The notes beneath the pieces were generated by a model that saw only the letters and a program-made list of their open reading frames with translations, was not told the DNA's origin and ran no database searches. The translations under genes and the position numbers were made by a program. 46,352 nucleotides of DNA from a bacterium (GTDB taxonomy: Bacteria > Spirochaetota > UBA4802 > UBA5550): the NCBI GenBank assembly GCA_024224995.1, contig JAAENB010000093.1:1-46352 (forward strand), read 5' to 3'. Positions 33,270 through 42,056 of this stretch are shown one piece after another. Every line of letters starts with the position of its first letter. Position 1 is the stretch's first letter.

Positions 33270-34832
33270 ATGATGAATTCCGAGAATAAAACCAACTCAG
33301 GCGAAAACATGGAAAAATCAAAAATTTTCGCTGAGGTTATTATCAACAATAATAAACGGCTCCTCAAGGCATTTTTGAGCATTCTTATACTGGCAAATGT
33401 CGCAACGCTGGTAATCAAGTATACCGGAAAATCGTCCCAATATCTCACCTACTCAAGCATCGCAATAGAACTGATTGTTATTTTAGTGTTAACATTTACT
33501 TTCTATTTTATCGCTCAAAAAATGACAAATACCAGGCTCTCGGGATTTGTATTTATCACCGGGATATTTTTAGGCCTCTGTTTTTTTCAATATATTATAT
33601 ACGGCTCAAAAGAACTGTTCGCTATCCACTATATCGCCCTGACCCTGAGCATTTTCTATTTCGACAGGAGAATAACGATTTATACTTTTATCCTGGTTGT
33701 AGTTTCTCAGAGCCTGCTCTTTATTGCGAGGCCGGAACTCATACCCACCAGCGCCAAAAGCGACGTCCTGGTTCGCTACCTTATCTATGTCTGGATCGGT
33801 ATAGGCGCGTCCTTCGGTTCCGGTGCCACCAGGCAGCTTCTGAGACTTGCTATTGACAAACAAAATGAAGCTGCCCAAAATCTCCAGGAGTTAAAAGACG
33901 TGGCAAAGGCTGTTGCCGGTTCCGTTGAAATAATGAAGACCCACGCACTGGAGCAGGAAAAAATATCGACCGATATGAACGAAATATCCCAGGACCAGGC
34001 CGCGTCCCTTGAAGAGATATCGGCATTTGTTGAAGAACTGGCTTCAAACTCAAACACCATCAGCGGCGTGGCTGAATCTCTTTTTAGTGATATTGATAGT
34101 ACCGTTGATTCCATTAAGGAACTAAAAGAAATGAATGATTCGGTCCTTGAAAATTCAGCCGGGATTATAGACACCCTTAATGAAGTGTCCCAATACTCCG
34201 AAAATAACTCAAAACAGATTCAGCTTACCAAAGAAAAATCAGAGATCCTCAGAAACAAGAGTACGGAAATGTCAAACTTTGTCCAGGTTATTAATGACAT
34301 TGCCGACCAGGTAAACCTCCTCTCTCTTAATGCCGCGATTGAAGCTGCCAGGGCCGGTGAGGCAGGCAAGGGATTCGCTGTTGTGGCAGATGAAATATCC
34401 AAGCTTGCAGAAGCCACTACAATCAACGCAAAAGAGATCAATAAAATTATCTCGGAAAACCAGAGCCAGATGGATGAAAGCACCCAGCTTATTGATGACT
34501 CTTCTACTATGACGGAAAAACTGAACGAAGCGATTCTTCGTATTAAAGACAAGGTTCAGGAAGCCGGAGAGCGGATGGAAAATATCGGCATGAAAATTAA
34601 ATCCGTCAGGGAGATGAATACCAATATTCACGAAGCCAGTTCTTCCATTGAGAATTCCACGCGGGAGCAAAAAACCGGGACCGACGAGTCGAGTGAGACC
34701 ATTACCAATATCTCCTTTGCCGCGCAAAAAATCGTGGGCATTTCGCATTCCATTTCAAAGTCAAATAAAACAATAAACGATTTAACAACACAAATGGATG
34801 TCCTTACCAGGAATATGACCGGGAACCGGTGA
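33270..34832 (+). CDS. Methyl-accepting chemotaxis protein with a multi-helix membrane sensor
   Basis: A 520-residue chemoreceptor. Residues 30-195 hold about six membrane helices ([50 protein letters not shown] and others), so sensing is within or at the membrane instead of by a large periplasmic domain. No HAMP is evident. The cytoplasmic coiled coil ends in the conserved signalling hairpin (about 335-385; [20 protein letters not shown], then [16 protein letters not shown]). It would control CheA. AGGAG at about 33260 sets the start; ATG at 33273 also fits. No che genes are nearby. Confidence 0.95.
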   Translation: MMNSENKTNSGENMEKSKIFAEVIINNNKRLLKAFLSILILANVATLVIKYTGKSSQYLTYSSIAIELIVILVLTFTFYFIAQKMTNTRLSGFVFITGIFLGLCFFQYIIYGSKELFAIHYIALTLSIFYFDRRITIYTFILVVVSQSLLFIARPELIPTSAKSDVLVRYLIYVWIGIGASFGSGATRQLLRLAIDKQNEAAQNLQELKDVAKAVAGSVEIMKTHALEQEKISTDMNEISQDQAASLEEISAFVEELASNSNTISGVAESLFSDIDSTVDSIKELKEMNDSVLENSAGIIDTLNEVSQYSENNSKQIQLTKEKSEILRNKSTEMSNFVQVINDIADQVNLLSLNAAIEAARAGEAGKGFAVVADEISKLAEATTINAKEINKIISENQSQMDESTQLIDDSSTMTEKLNEAILRIKDKVQEAGERMENIGMKIKSVREMNTNIHEASSSIENSTREQKTGTDESSETITNISFAAQKIVGISHSISKSNKTINDLTTQMDVLTRNMTGNR

Positions 34833-34995
34833 TTATTGAAAAATACGGCAGGCCCGTAAAAATTACCTTTCATATTCAGGAGAACTCAAAATATTCTCAT
34901 TTCGATCCAAAGATGATCAATGATCTTTTCAGAAAACTTCAAACTTCGAACTTTGAACCTCAAACTTCTCCATGAAATGGGATCGTAAAAACCGG
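34829..34995 (+). pseudogene. Relic of a second Rpn-like gene, interrupted by heptanucleotide repeats
   Basis: 34829-34920 translates to [20 protein letters not shown] and YSHFDPKMIND, almost the same as residues 30-68 of the intact protein at 5258. After a block of AAACTTC/GAACTTT heptanucleotide units (34934-34968), 34972-34995 reads MKWDRKN, matching MKWDRKN around residue 179 of the intact protein. About 110 codons are missing in between, at the place occupied by the repeats. Confidence 0.88.
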
Positions 34996-35014
34996 GGCTT
35001 TAAACAAGCCCCGG
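34985..35014 (-). terminator. Rho-independent terminator of the GSCFA gene
   Basis: CCGGGGCTT (34992-35000) pairs with AAGCCCCGG (35006-35014), a 9-bp stem with a 5-nt loop. On the minus strand it is followed directly by TTTTTACG. It lies about 40 bp past the stop codon of the minus-strand gene ending at 35052. Confidence 0.8.
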
Positions 35015-35051
35015 GCAAAAAACTTTAAACTTTCTTTAGCACGCACCGGTT

Positions 35052-36038
35052 TTAAGAATTCCCTCCACGGGAAAAAAATTCAATTTCATTCGAAAAATCA
35101 ACATAAGGATACTTCTCTTTATAGCGCTTAAGCAGCTCCAGCTGCTGCCCCAGAAACTTCCGATGGCCGGGAGACTGTCTATTCCGTGGACGGTGCGCCA
35201 TTGCAGAGGCAAGCCTTCTCATGTCTTCAAGCGCGCTCCGGCACTGACCGCTCATGGCAGCCACACAAAATTTATCCCGGATGTACTCAACCGCGGTTTT
35301 ATTCGGATGAAGCAGATCCTGTTTATAAAAACGGTAATCCCGCAGCTCATCCATCATAATTTCATACGAAGGAAAATAGAAAGCGGAATTGTATTTTTTA
35401 AGAACAGAATGAAGGGCAACAAGTAAAGTAGATTTACTGAGCTGGTTCTCCACAGCTCCGTCACTCCAGTGCCGCACGGGGCTAACGGTAAAAATAAATC
35501 TCAACCCGGGGTTAAGGTCGCGCAGCGTATCAATAGTATCAACAATGGTCTCTTCTACCCGGTCTGGCGGTAAAAGATTTTTTTCAAACTCTTTAGCCGG
35601 GATCTTATGGCAGTTAGATACGGTAAAACCGTTTTTTTTATATTGATAGGTAAAAGCCGAGCCATACGTAAGAATCATCCAGTCTGCTTTTTTAATAAAA
35701 TCACCGGTTTCTTTTAAAACAGCGTTAATACGCTTAAGGCATACATCAGGATCGTGGTGAGAGAAATCACTATGAAAATAAAAGCTGTGCCACTCATCCA
35801 TGTGCTGAACCAGGTCATCCCGCGAAAAGACCTTGTTTTCGGCAATACATTTTAAAACGTTGAATATCGAAATGGGATTATAGAGAACTCCAAAGGGATT
35901 GCCCATTACGGAAAATTTATCGGCGATAAAATATTCGGACAGGTTCTCAGCGAAACAGGAGCCCATTGTAATAATCCTGTGCTTGTGTTCGATTAGATCG
36001 GCAAGAGGTTCTATGTTTATTTCTGTTAAAAATTTCAT
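35052..36038 (-). CDS. GSCFA-domain protein (SGNH hydrolase-like)
   Basis: A 328-residue protein with the eponymous GSCFAENLSEYF (about 26-37) and the following NPFGVLYNPISI that define the GSCFA family. ADWMILTYGSAF, FTVSPVRHW and YKQDLLHPNKTAVEYI are further conserved blocks; the Ser/Cys of GSCF and the Asp-x-x-His of DLLHP correspond to an SGNH-hydrolase-like arrangement. The family is commonest in Bacteroidota and its substrate is not established; ester hydrolysis or surface polysaccharide modification is a guess. No signal peptide is seen. It is a single gene ended by the terminator at 34985. Confidence 0.92.
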   Translation of the reverse strand: MKFLTEINIEPLADLIEHKHRIITMGSCFAENLSEYFIADKFSVMGNPFGVLYNPISIFNVLKCIAENKVFSRDDLVQHMDEWHSFYFHSDFSHHDPDVCLKRINAVLKETGDFIKKADWMILTYGSAFTYQYKKNGFTVSNCHKIPAKEFEKNLLPPDRVEETIVDTIDTLRDLNPGLRFIFTVSPVRHWSDGAVENQLSKSTLLVALHSVLKKYNSAFYFPSYEIMMDELRDYRFYKQDLLHPNKTAVEYIRDKFCVAAMSGQCRSALEDMRRLASAMAHRPRNRQSPGHRKFLGQQLELLKRYKEKYPYVDFSNEIEFFSRGGNS

Positions 36039-36161
36039 TTTTTATATACAGTATTCTTTTGGCAGTCTGTCAATGATTAATTTTGATAAAAAGATTGACT
36101 CATTCACATACCATTATGAAATGTACCTGTTTTGACCAAATACAAAAAGAGTGTGAGAATT

Positions 36162-37334
36162 ATGGAAGAATTTGTCCCTTATGAAGAGCTAAAACAACGA
36201 TATAATACAATCTGTCAATCCGAATTAGACGCGATAATTACCTCCGATGAGTCCAGAAATATTCAATCCTGGAATAAGGGCGCAAAAGCGCTTTTTGGGT
36301 ACAATGAGGAAGAAGTGATCGGTAAACCTGTTACCATTATAATCCCGGAGCGCTACCGGGAACAGCACATAAACGGGGTAAACCGGGTTAGCAATGGGGG
36401 GAAACCCAAAATCGTGGGACAAACCGTAGAAGTTGAAGGATTAAGAAAAGACGGTACCGAATTCCCCGTGGAGCTGACCCTGGGCTTATGGTCCAGCGGC
36501 GGAAAAAAATATTATAGTGCCATAATAAGAGATATTACCAGAAGAAAAGAAAACGAAAGGATCATTACGGAACAGCATCAACAAATTCTTGAAGAAAAGG
36601 CAAAAAGTGACTCTTTGCTGAAAAATATCCTCCCGGAGCAGGTTATCCCTGAATTGAAATCCAGGGGGAAAACAGACCCTCAAAAATACGAATCAGTATC
36701 AATACTTTTTGCCGACATCAAAGGGTTTTCTTATATAGCAAAACAGTTACCCGGAGATGAGCTTGTTGGAGAACTCCATTCCATGTTCTCAAAATTCGAT
36801 TCTATCGTAAAAAAATCAGGATTGGAAAAAATTAAAACCATTGGCGATGCCTATATGTGCGCAGGCGGCCTGCCCGATGCAAACAGGACACACGCGCTGG
36901 ATTGCGTCATGGCAGCCATAGAACTGCAAAATATTATCAAGGAAACAAAAAAACTCCGGGAAGAGCAAGGGCGAAAATACTGGCAAATCCGCATTGGCAT
37001 TCACACCGGCCCGGTGCTGGCAGGCGTAGTTGGTGATTGGAAATTTACGTATGATATCTGGGGAGACTCCGTCAATATAGCAGCCCGGATGGAAGAATCA
37101 AGTTTACCCGGAAAAGTTAACGTCTCTCAGAGTACGTACGAATTGATCAAAGATTTCTTTGAATGCAGTCACCGGGGAAAAGTAACCGCAAAGAATATGG
37201 GCCAAATGGATATGTATCTTGTTGATAAAATTCAGGCAGAGCTTTCGGTTGACGGAAAAGGGCAACAGGGCAATGAAGAATTTCATCGCCGGTATAATGA
37301 ACTAAAATCCGGTGAACCTATTTCTTTCGAATAG
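36162..37334 (+). CDS. PAS-linked class III adenylate cyclase
   Basis: About 390 residues: a PAS domain (about 10-125; LDAIITSDESRNIQSWNKGA, ending IIRDITRRK), a coiled helical linker (125-170; LLKNILPEQVIPEL, typical before cyclase domains), then a class III catalytic domain (about 175-355). Metal-binding Asp185 (LFADIKGF) and Asp229 (TIGDAYM) are present, as are the adenine-selecting Lys (KIKTIGD) and Asp (YDIWGDSVN), which favours ATP, and so cAMP, over GTP. The longest frame starts with TTG at 36132; the ATG at 36162 with nearby GTGAG is preferred. A PAS-sensed signal would thus set cAMP levels. No cAMP-binding protein is seen in the window. Confidence 0.93.
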   Translation: MEEFVPYEELKQRYNTICQSELDAIITSDESRNIQSWNKGAKALFGYNEEEVIGKPVTIIIPERYREQHINGVNRVSNGGKPKIVGQTVEVEGLRKDGTEFPVELTLGLWSSGGKKYYSAIIRDITRRKENERIITEQHQQILEEKAKSDSLLKNILPEQVIPELKSRGKTDPQKYESVSILFADIKGFSYIAKQLPGDELVGELHSMFSKFDSIVKKSGLEKIKTIGDAYMCAGGLPDANRTHALDCVMAAIELQNIIKETKKLREEQGRKYWQIRIGIHTGPVLAGVVGDWKFTYDIWGDSVNIAARMEESSLPGKVNVSQSTYELIKDFFECSHRGKVTAKNMGQMDMYLVDKIQAELSVDGKGQQGNEEFHRRYNELKSGEPISFE

Positions 37335-37388
37335 ATTCAAGCAGAAGATCCATTAAAAAAGCGGTAAAGGTTTTGCCGGGATTTGTAC

Positions 37389-39353
37389 TCACTCTTCCTT
37401 GCGGAATCGCACGGTAAAAACCGTTCCATTATCGCGTCCAAATTCGTATTCACCCATAAGCTGCCGAACAAGAGCGGGCAGCAGCCGCAGCCCCAGGGAA
37501 TCAACTGTTTCAAGATCAATATGTTCCGGAATTCCCCTTCCGTTGTCACGAACCGTTAACTCAATTATATTCTCTTTCACCTGCAGTAGAACCGTAACAG
37601 TCCCTTTCTCCTTCCAACTCGGAGGAAACGCGTGCTTCACCGCGTTCGAAACAACTTCATTAATAATAAGCCCACAGGGGATTGCCTGGTTAATCCCGAG
37701 CTGTACCTTTTCTGCCTGTATATCCATTTCAAATTTACCCGGATTGCTCCGGTACGCTTCACAGAGATCATTCGAGATTGTTTCAATATATTCACCAAAC
37801 TCAATCCCCGCGAGATCATTGGATTGGTACAACTTTTCATGGATCATGGACATGGCCTTGATCCGGTTAATCGTTTCCTGAAGTATACTCTTCGATTCCT
37901 CATTCTTTATACTTGCTTCCTGTAAACCCAGAAGGCTCGAGACAAGCTGAAAATTATTCTTCACCCGGTGATGCACTTCTTTCAACAGGGTCTCTTTCTC
38001 GCGAAGGGAAGCTTGAAGTTGTTTTTCTGCCAGCTTACGCTTGGTAATGTCCTGGTACGTACCGAAGAGGCCAATAGTTTTTCCCGCTGCATTGATACTT
38101 GGAAGAACAACAGCGTGTATATGTTTCACCTTTCCCTCTTCATCCGGCAAGCGGACTTCAAAGGACGCAGGTATTGAAGTTTCATACACGGCAGTTATCC
38201 GCTTATAAACCTCCTCCCGGTCGTCGGGATGATAAATATTCGCCTGGTCCTCTTTAGAAGGAATGGGACGTCCCGGAGGAATCCCCATGATCTCAAACAT
38301 CTGGTCCGACCAGGTTAAAGAGTCGGTTTCCATAATCCATTCCCAGTTTCCGATCTTTGCCAGTTTTTCAGCCTCTGCCAGGGCTTTCTGGCTTTTGACC
38401 AGTTCTTCTTGCGCTTTTTTACGTTCGGTAATATCCCTGGTATATTCGGAAAAGCCGAGCACCTTTCCCGCTTCAACAATAGGGTGATAGGCCACCTCCA
38501 GGTGACGAATATCGCCGCCGAAATCATGAGCATATTCAACAGAAAATTTTTCACCGCTCAAGACCCTTTGATGCAGGCTGTCCCACCACGCGCGAACCTC
38601 TTCATCGGGCAGCAGTTTGTGAGGAATAATCCCCGGTTTCATCTCAATTCCAAGCGCTTCTTTCATTACCCCGGCATAGGCCGAATTAAACATAACCGGT
38701 TTCCCTTCCTGGTCACTAATGAGAATATATTCGTCGGTATTTTCAATAAGAGCGGTAAGATTCGCGTTAAGACGCCGTATTTTCCCATCGTTTTCCATTA
38801 TTTCGTTCTGCGCGGCTAGAAGCTCTTCGTTCTGAATCTCCAGCTCTTCATTAAAGGCCGAGAGCTCCTCATTTGCCGATCCCAACTCTTCAAAAGCAGC
38901 GCTGAGCTCTTCATTTGCCGCGCTCAGTTCTTTGTTCTTCCGGGTTATTTCTTCCCGGGATTCTTTTAGTTTTGCCTCCATTTCATGTTTATACAGGGCT
39001 ATCTCAATTGTTGAATACAACTCTGCCTGTTTTATGGGCTTCAGGATAAAGCCCTGAGGGCCCGTTGCTTTTGCCCGGTCCAGGGTCATTTCATCGGAAT
39101 GAGACGTACAATAAACAACCGGTATATCAAAAGATTCCCTGATATTTTCATAGGCGGTAATCCCGTCAATAGTTCCTTCAAGGACAATGTCCATAAGAAT
39201 AAGATCGGGCTTAAGTTCGAGGGCGAGCCGGACAGCCTCTTCTCCGGAAGCAGCCTCCCCAACGACTTCGTAATCTTTTCGTTCAATTGCTTTTTTATTG
39301 TTAAGCGCAATAATCGCGTCATCTTCTACGATTAGTATCTTTTTCTTTCCCAT
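37389..39353 (-). CDS. Sensor histidine kinase: REC, coiled coil, two PAS, HisKA_2, HATPase
   Basis: About 654 residues from the ATG at 39353, which has GGAG 7 nt upstream; the longer frame to 39389 adds 12 unconvincing residues. An N-terminal receiver (about 3-120; VEDD, DLILMDIVLEG, LKPIKQ) is intact. A Glu-rich coiled coil follows (about 130-200; repeated ELSAANEELSAAFEEL-type heptads), then PAS (205-320, ending DITERKK) and PAS (335-440, ending DITKRKL). The HisKA_2 box EVHHRVKNNFQLVSSLLGLQ (about 459-478; His461 or His462) and a HATPase (NEVVSNAVKHAF, RDNGRGIP) complete it. Soluble kinases of this kind relay from another kinase via the receiver. It is convergent with the cyclase gene. 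Confidence 0.94.
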   Translation of the reverse strand: MGKKKILIVEDDAIIALNNKKAIERKDYEVVGEAASGEEAVRLALELKPDLILMDIVLEGTIDGITAYENIRESFDIPVVYCTSHSDEMTLDRAKATGPQGFILKPIKQAELYSTIEIALYKHEMEAKLKESREEITRKNKELSAANEELSAAFEELGSANEELSAFNEELEIQNEELLAAQNEIMENDGKIRRLNANLTALIENTDEYILISDQEGKPVMFNSAYAGVMKEALGIEMKPGIIPHKLLPDEEVRAWWDSLHQRVLSGEKFSVEYAHDFGGDIRHLEVAYHPIVEAGKVLGFSEYTRDITERKKAQEELVKSQKALAEAEKLAKIGNWEWIMETDSLTWSDQMFEIMGIPPGRPIPSKEDQANIYHPDDREEVYKRITAVYETSIPASFEVRLPDEEGKVKHIHAVVLPSINAAGKTIGLFGTYQDITKRKLAEKQLQASLREKETLLKEVHHRVKNNFQLVSSLLGLQEASIKNEESKSILQETINRIKAMSMIHEKLYQSNDLAGIEFGEYIETISNDLCEAYRSNPGKFEMDIQAEKVQLGINQAIPCGLIINEVVSNAVKHAFPPSWKEKGTVTVLLQVKENIIELTVRDNGRGIPEHIDLETVDSLGLRLLPALVRQLMGEYEFGRDNGTVFTVRFRKEE

Positions 39354-39445
39354 CAATTGGCTCCAAATTATGGCTTTAAGATTACTCAAAATATTCTTTT
39401 TTTCAAGAATAATTTATTAAAAAAAATGGAAATAGATTATGGCTA

Positions 39446-39652
39446 TTATTCAGGCGGGACATCCCTCTTCTTCTTTAATTCATCTAAAACATCCCGGTTC
39501 TTCATCCGGAAGGTCTTTTCTCCCTGGCTCAGTTTTGATATCAGCGAACCAATAGAAACAATCTGTGCCGGATCCCCGTAGATCTCAAGCTCTTTAATAT
39601 TATTAAACTTTAAAAAGATCCCGCCCCAGAGATCGGGTAAATAGTCACGCAT
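39446..39652 (-). CDS. Small protein of unknown function coupled to an upstream membrane ORF
   Basis: A 68-residue product starting MRDYLPDLWGGIFLKFNNIK and ending KKKRDVPPE. The ATG overlaps the stop of the preceding minus-strand frame (ATGCGTGA), a classic translational-coupling arrangement. The same frame is open back to 39763, but that part is the wrong-frame reading of the membrane ORF. The family is not recognised; the sequence alternates strand-like and helical stretches and is basic at the end. Confidence 0.5.
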   Translation of the reverse strand: MRDYLPDLWGGIFLKFNNIKELEIYGDPAQIVSIGSLISKLSQGEKTFRMKNRDVLDELKKKRDVPPE

Positions 39653-39806
39653 TGCCCAGAGAAGAAGCCCCGGCAAACAAGAACGAGGAAAGAAGACTGG
39701 TGCTTCCGGCAAGCAGGGAGACCGCCATGAGGCTGGTTCCGGCAATAATTCCAAGCCAGCCATTAATAAACATGGCGATAAAAAATATAATCGCTAAAAC
39801 CCACAT
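39645..39806 (-). CDS. Short membrane-spanning ORF, possibly the remnant of a longer gene
   Basis: A 53-residue frame beginning MWVLAIIFFIAMFINGWLGI and ending FAGASSLGNA, with two strongly hydrophobic helices. The frame is open upstream to about 39920 (including IFLFLRIGYYNNTGLADFIA), but no ATG occurs there, so a longer protein would need a GTG (39813) or another rare start, or has lost its 5' end. The hydrophobic pattern makes it more credible than the antisense frame on the plus strand. Confidence 0.4.
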   Translation of the reverse strand: MWVLAIIFFIAMFINGWLGIIAGTSLMAVSLLAGSTSLLSSFLFAGASSLGNA

Positions 39807-39809
39807 GCG

Positions 39810-40003
39810 GCTCACGAGTAAAGCAATAAAATCCGCCAGGCCCGTATTATTATAATAGCCAATCCTTAAAAATAAAAAAATAGGGGAATCCCCTATGCTA
39901 TTTTTATCAATATGCCTATCCCATAATTAGACCCCCACCTATTGCTGATGAGACAAAAAATACGCATATTAATATCGTAAAGCAACCTTATTACTTAGAC
40001 GGA
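39810..40003. other. AT-rich region before the acetyl-CoA operon
   Basis: It contains the open upstream part of the membrane ORF on the minus strand, the palindrome TAGGGGAATCCCCTA at about 39881-39895, and presumably the operon promoter. A weak candidate is TTGCTG (39942-39947) with TATTAA (39967-39972), but the spacing of 19 is long. Confidence 0.35.
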
Positions 40004-40066
40004 TGGTCTCCGGCAGGTAAAGGAGATGCATTAGACCAACAAACTCCTTTACCTGCCTTATTTTTC
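40004..40066 (+). promoter_or_regulatory. Terminator-like hairpin with competing pairing upstream of the acetyl-CoA operon
   Basis: GGCAGGTAAAGGAG (40012-40025) pairs perfectly over 14 bp with 40044-40057, followed by TTATTTTTC. No plus-strand gene lies upstream, so it would act within the leader of the operon starting at 40094. TGGTCT (40004-40009) can pair with AGACCA (40033-40038) in the loop, an alternative or pseudoknot pairing. This looks like a transcription attenuator; no known riboswitch class is recognised. Confidence 0.6.
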
Positions 40067-40093
40067 ACAAAACTGTCCGGGGAGGGTTTAGCG

Positions 40094-42028
40094 ATGAAAC
40101 AGGAATGGAAAGAGAAGTACCCGGAAAAATTTGCCACTGAAAATACAATCTTTTCCAGGGTCAAACGGGGAGACCGGATCTTCATCAGTACCGGGTGCGG
40201 GGAACCGGAATATCTTGTGAGAGCTCTCACCAATTACGTAAGCTCGCATCCAAAAGCGGTAGCGGACGCAGAAATAATGCATGTATGGAGCCTGGGAGTA
40301 GCGCCGTATACCGACCAGAAATTCAATGACAACTTCAGGCACAATTCCTTTTTTGTGGGAAACAATACCAGGAAATCGGTTAACACGGGACTGGCCGATT
40401 ATACTCCCATCTTTCTTTCCAGGGTTCCCGAACTATTTAAAAAACATATGATCCCCATAGATGTGGCGCTCATACAAACCTCACTGCCCGACAAGAACGG
40501 GTACGTAAGCCTGGGAATAAGTGTTGATATAACAAAATCCGCGATAGAAGAAGCAACATTAATCATAGCGCAGGTAAATCCCCGCATGCCCCGGGTTCAC
40601 GGAGATACCTTTATTCACATCAGTACTATCGACTATATTATTCCCTATGAAGAAAAACTGCTGGAATACTCACCAAAGGTTCCCGGTGAAATAGCCCACG
40701 AGCTTGGCCGTTATGTTGCCCGTATTGTGAATGACGGTGATACTATCCAGATTGGCTATGGAAGCATGCCCAACGCGATATTAAACAGCCTGAAAGATAA
40801 AAAACACCTGGGCATACATACGGAACTCTTTTGCCAGTCAATGGTTGAATTAATAGAAAGAGGAGTGATAGACAATTCCATGAAATCAATTGACCGCGGT
40901 AAAAGCGTTGCGGCCTTTTGTATGGGTGTAGAAGAGACTTATAAATTTATTGATGATAATCCATCTATTGACTTCAGAGATATAAGCTATACCAACAATC
41001 CTGTTGTTATTGCCCGGCAGCACAACATGACAGCGATTAACGCTGCCCTGCAAATAGATCTTACGGGCCAGGCTACTGCCGAATCAATAAATGACACCTT
41101 TTTCAGCGGAATCGGCGGAAGCGCCGATTTTATGCGGGGATCGGTCTGGGCTCCGGGCGGAAAAACCATCCTTGTCCTTCAATCAACCGCCACAACTCCC
41201 GAAGGGGAAACCGTTTCACGCATAATCCCTTTCCTTGAAACCGGCGCCGGTGTTACCCTGAACAGGGGCGATGTCAACTACGTGGTAACGGAATATGGGA
41301 TCGCGCATATACACGGAAAAAACATAAGGGAAAGAGCTATGGATCTCATCTCAATTGCCCATCCGAAATTCAGGCCTCAGCTCATAGAAAAAGCAAAAGA
41401 GCTGAATATCATATACCGGGACCAGGCCTATATTCCGGGCAAAAAAGGAGAGTACCCGAAACTGTTCGAAACATTGCGTACAACGAAAAATGGTCTGGAG
41501 CTCATCCTTCGTCCGGTTCGGATCAATGATGAGACTCTTATTAAAGACCTGTTCTATTCTCTTTCCGACACCAGTTTTAGACGCCGGTTTATGTCCGCGC
41601 GGAGAGATATGCCTCATGAACTACGGCAGGATTTTGTGGTAATTGATTATTCCAGGGAACTGGTAATACTGGCCTGTGTTAAGAACGGCGAAAAAGAAAC
41701 TGCCGTAGGAATGGGACAACTGATAAAAGACGATAACCAGATGGCGGAAATCGCCTTTGCCGTTAGCGATAAAAGCCACAATATGGGAATCGGCAGTGAG
41801 CTATTATCGTACTTAACGGTTCTGGCAAAGAGGCAGGGACTTCAAGGTTTTACCGCCGAAGTCCTGGTAGAGAATAAGCCCATGCTTCACTTATTCAATA
41901 AGCAGGGATTCGATATGGAGAAACATATCGATGGCGGTGTTTATGAGCTTATTATGAGATTTGAGTCTGTTCCTTCCCTGAAGGACAGTATGGCAAAACC
42001 CCTTGAGCCTGTCCAAACAGTCGCTTAA
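40094..42028 (+). CDS. Acetyl-CoA hydrolase/transferase fused to a GNAT acetyltransferase
   Basis: A 644-residue bifunctional protein. Residues 1-470 form a class I CoA-transferase/acetyl-CoA hydrolase: GDRIFISTGCGEP near the start, the catalytic Glu244 in GIHTELFCQS, and conserved GIGGSADFMRGS and VVTEYGIAHIHGK blocks. Family members move CoA between acetate and other acids via a glutamyl-CoA thioester. Residues about 480-630 are a GNAT domain (LILRPVRINDETLI; the acetyl-CoA-binding pattern NMGIGSELLSYLTVLAKRQG; NKPMLHLFNKQGF). Such fusions are known; the GNAT part may acetylate protein lysines according to acetyl-CoA level. The ribosome binding site GGGGAGG is strong. First gene of the operon. 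Confidence 0.93.
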   Translation: MKQEWKEKYPEKFATENTIFSRVKRGDRIFISTGCGEPEYLVRALTNYVSSHPKAVADAEIMHVWSLGVAPYTDQKFNDNFRHNSFFVGNNTRKSVNTGLADYTPIFLSRVPELFKKHMIPIDVALIQTSLPDKNGYVSLGISVDITKSAIEEATLIIAQVNPRMPRVHGDTFIHISTIDYIIPYEEKLLEYSPKVPGEIAHELGRYVARIVNDGDTIQIGYGSMPNAILNSLKDKKHLGIHTELFCQSMVELIERGVIDNSMKSIDRGKSVAAFCMGVEETYKFIDDNPSIDFRDISYTNNPVVIARQHNMTAINAALQIDLTGQATAESINDTFFSGIGGSADFMRGSVWAPGGKTILVLQSTATTPEGETVSRIIPFLETGAGVTLNRGDVNYVVTEYGIAHIHGKNIRERAMDLISIAHPKFRPQLIEKAKELNIIYRDQAYIPGKKGEYPKLFETLRTTKNGLELILRPVRINDETLIKDLFYSLSDTSFRRRFMSARRDMPHELRQDFVVIDYSRELVILACVKNGEKETAVGMGQLIKDDNQMAEIAFAVSDKSHNMGIGSELLSYLTVLAKRQGLQGFTAEVLVENKPMLHLFNKQGFDMEKHIDGGVYELIMRFESVPSLKDSMAKPLEPVQTVA

Positions 42029-42056
42029 GCCGGGGGAAAAGTATCGGGAGAAAACG

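Noticed and set aside
39652..39855. 67-codon plus-strand ORF
   Set aside because: The minus strand reads as hydrophobic membrane helices in this stretch; the plus-strand frame looks like its antisense.
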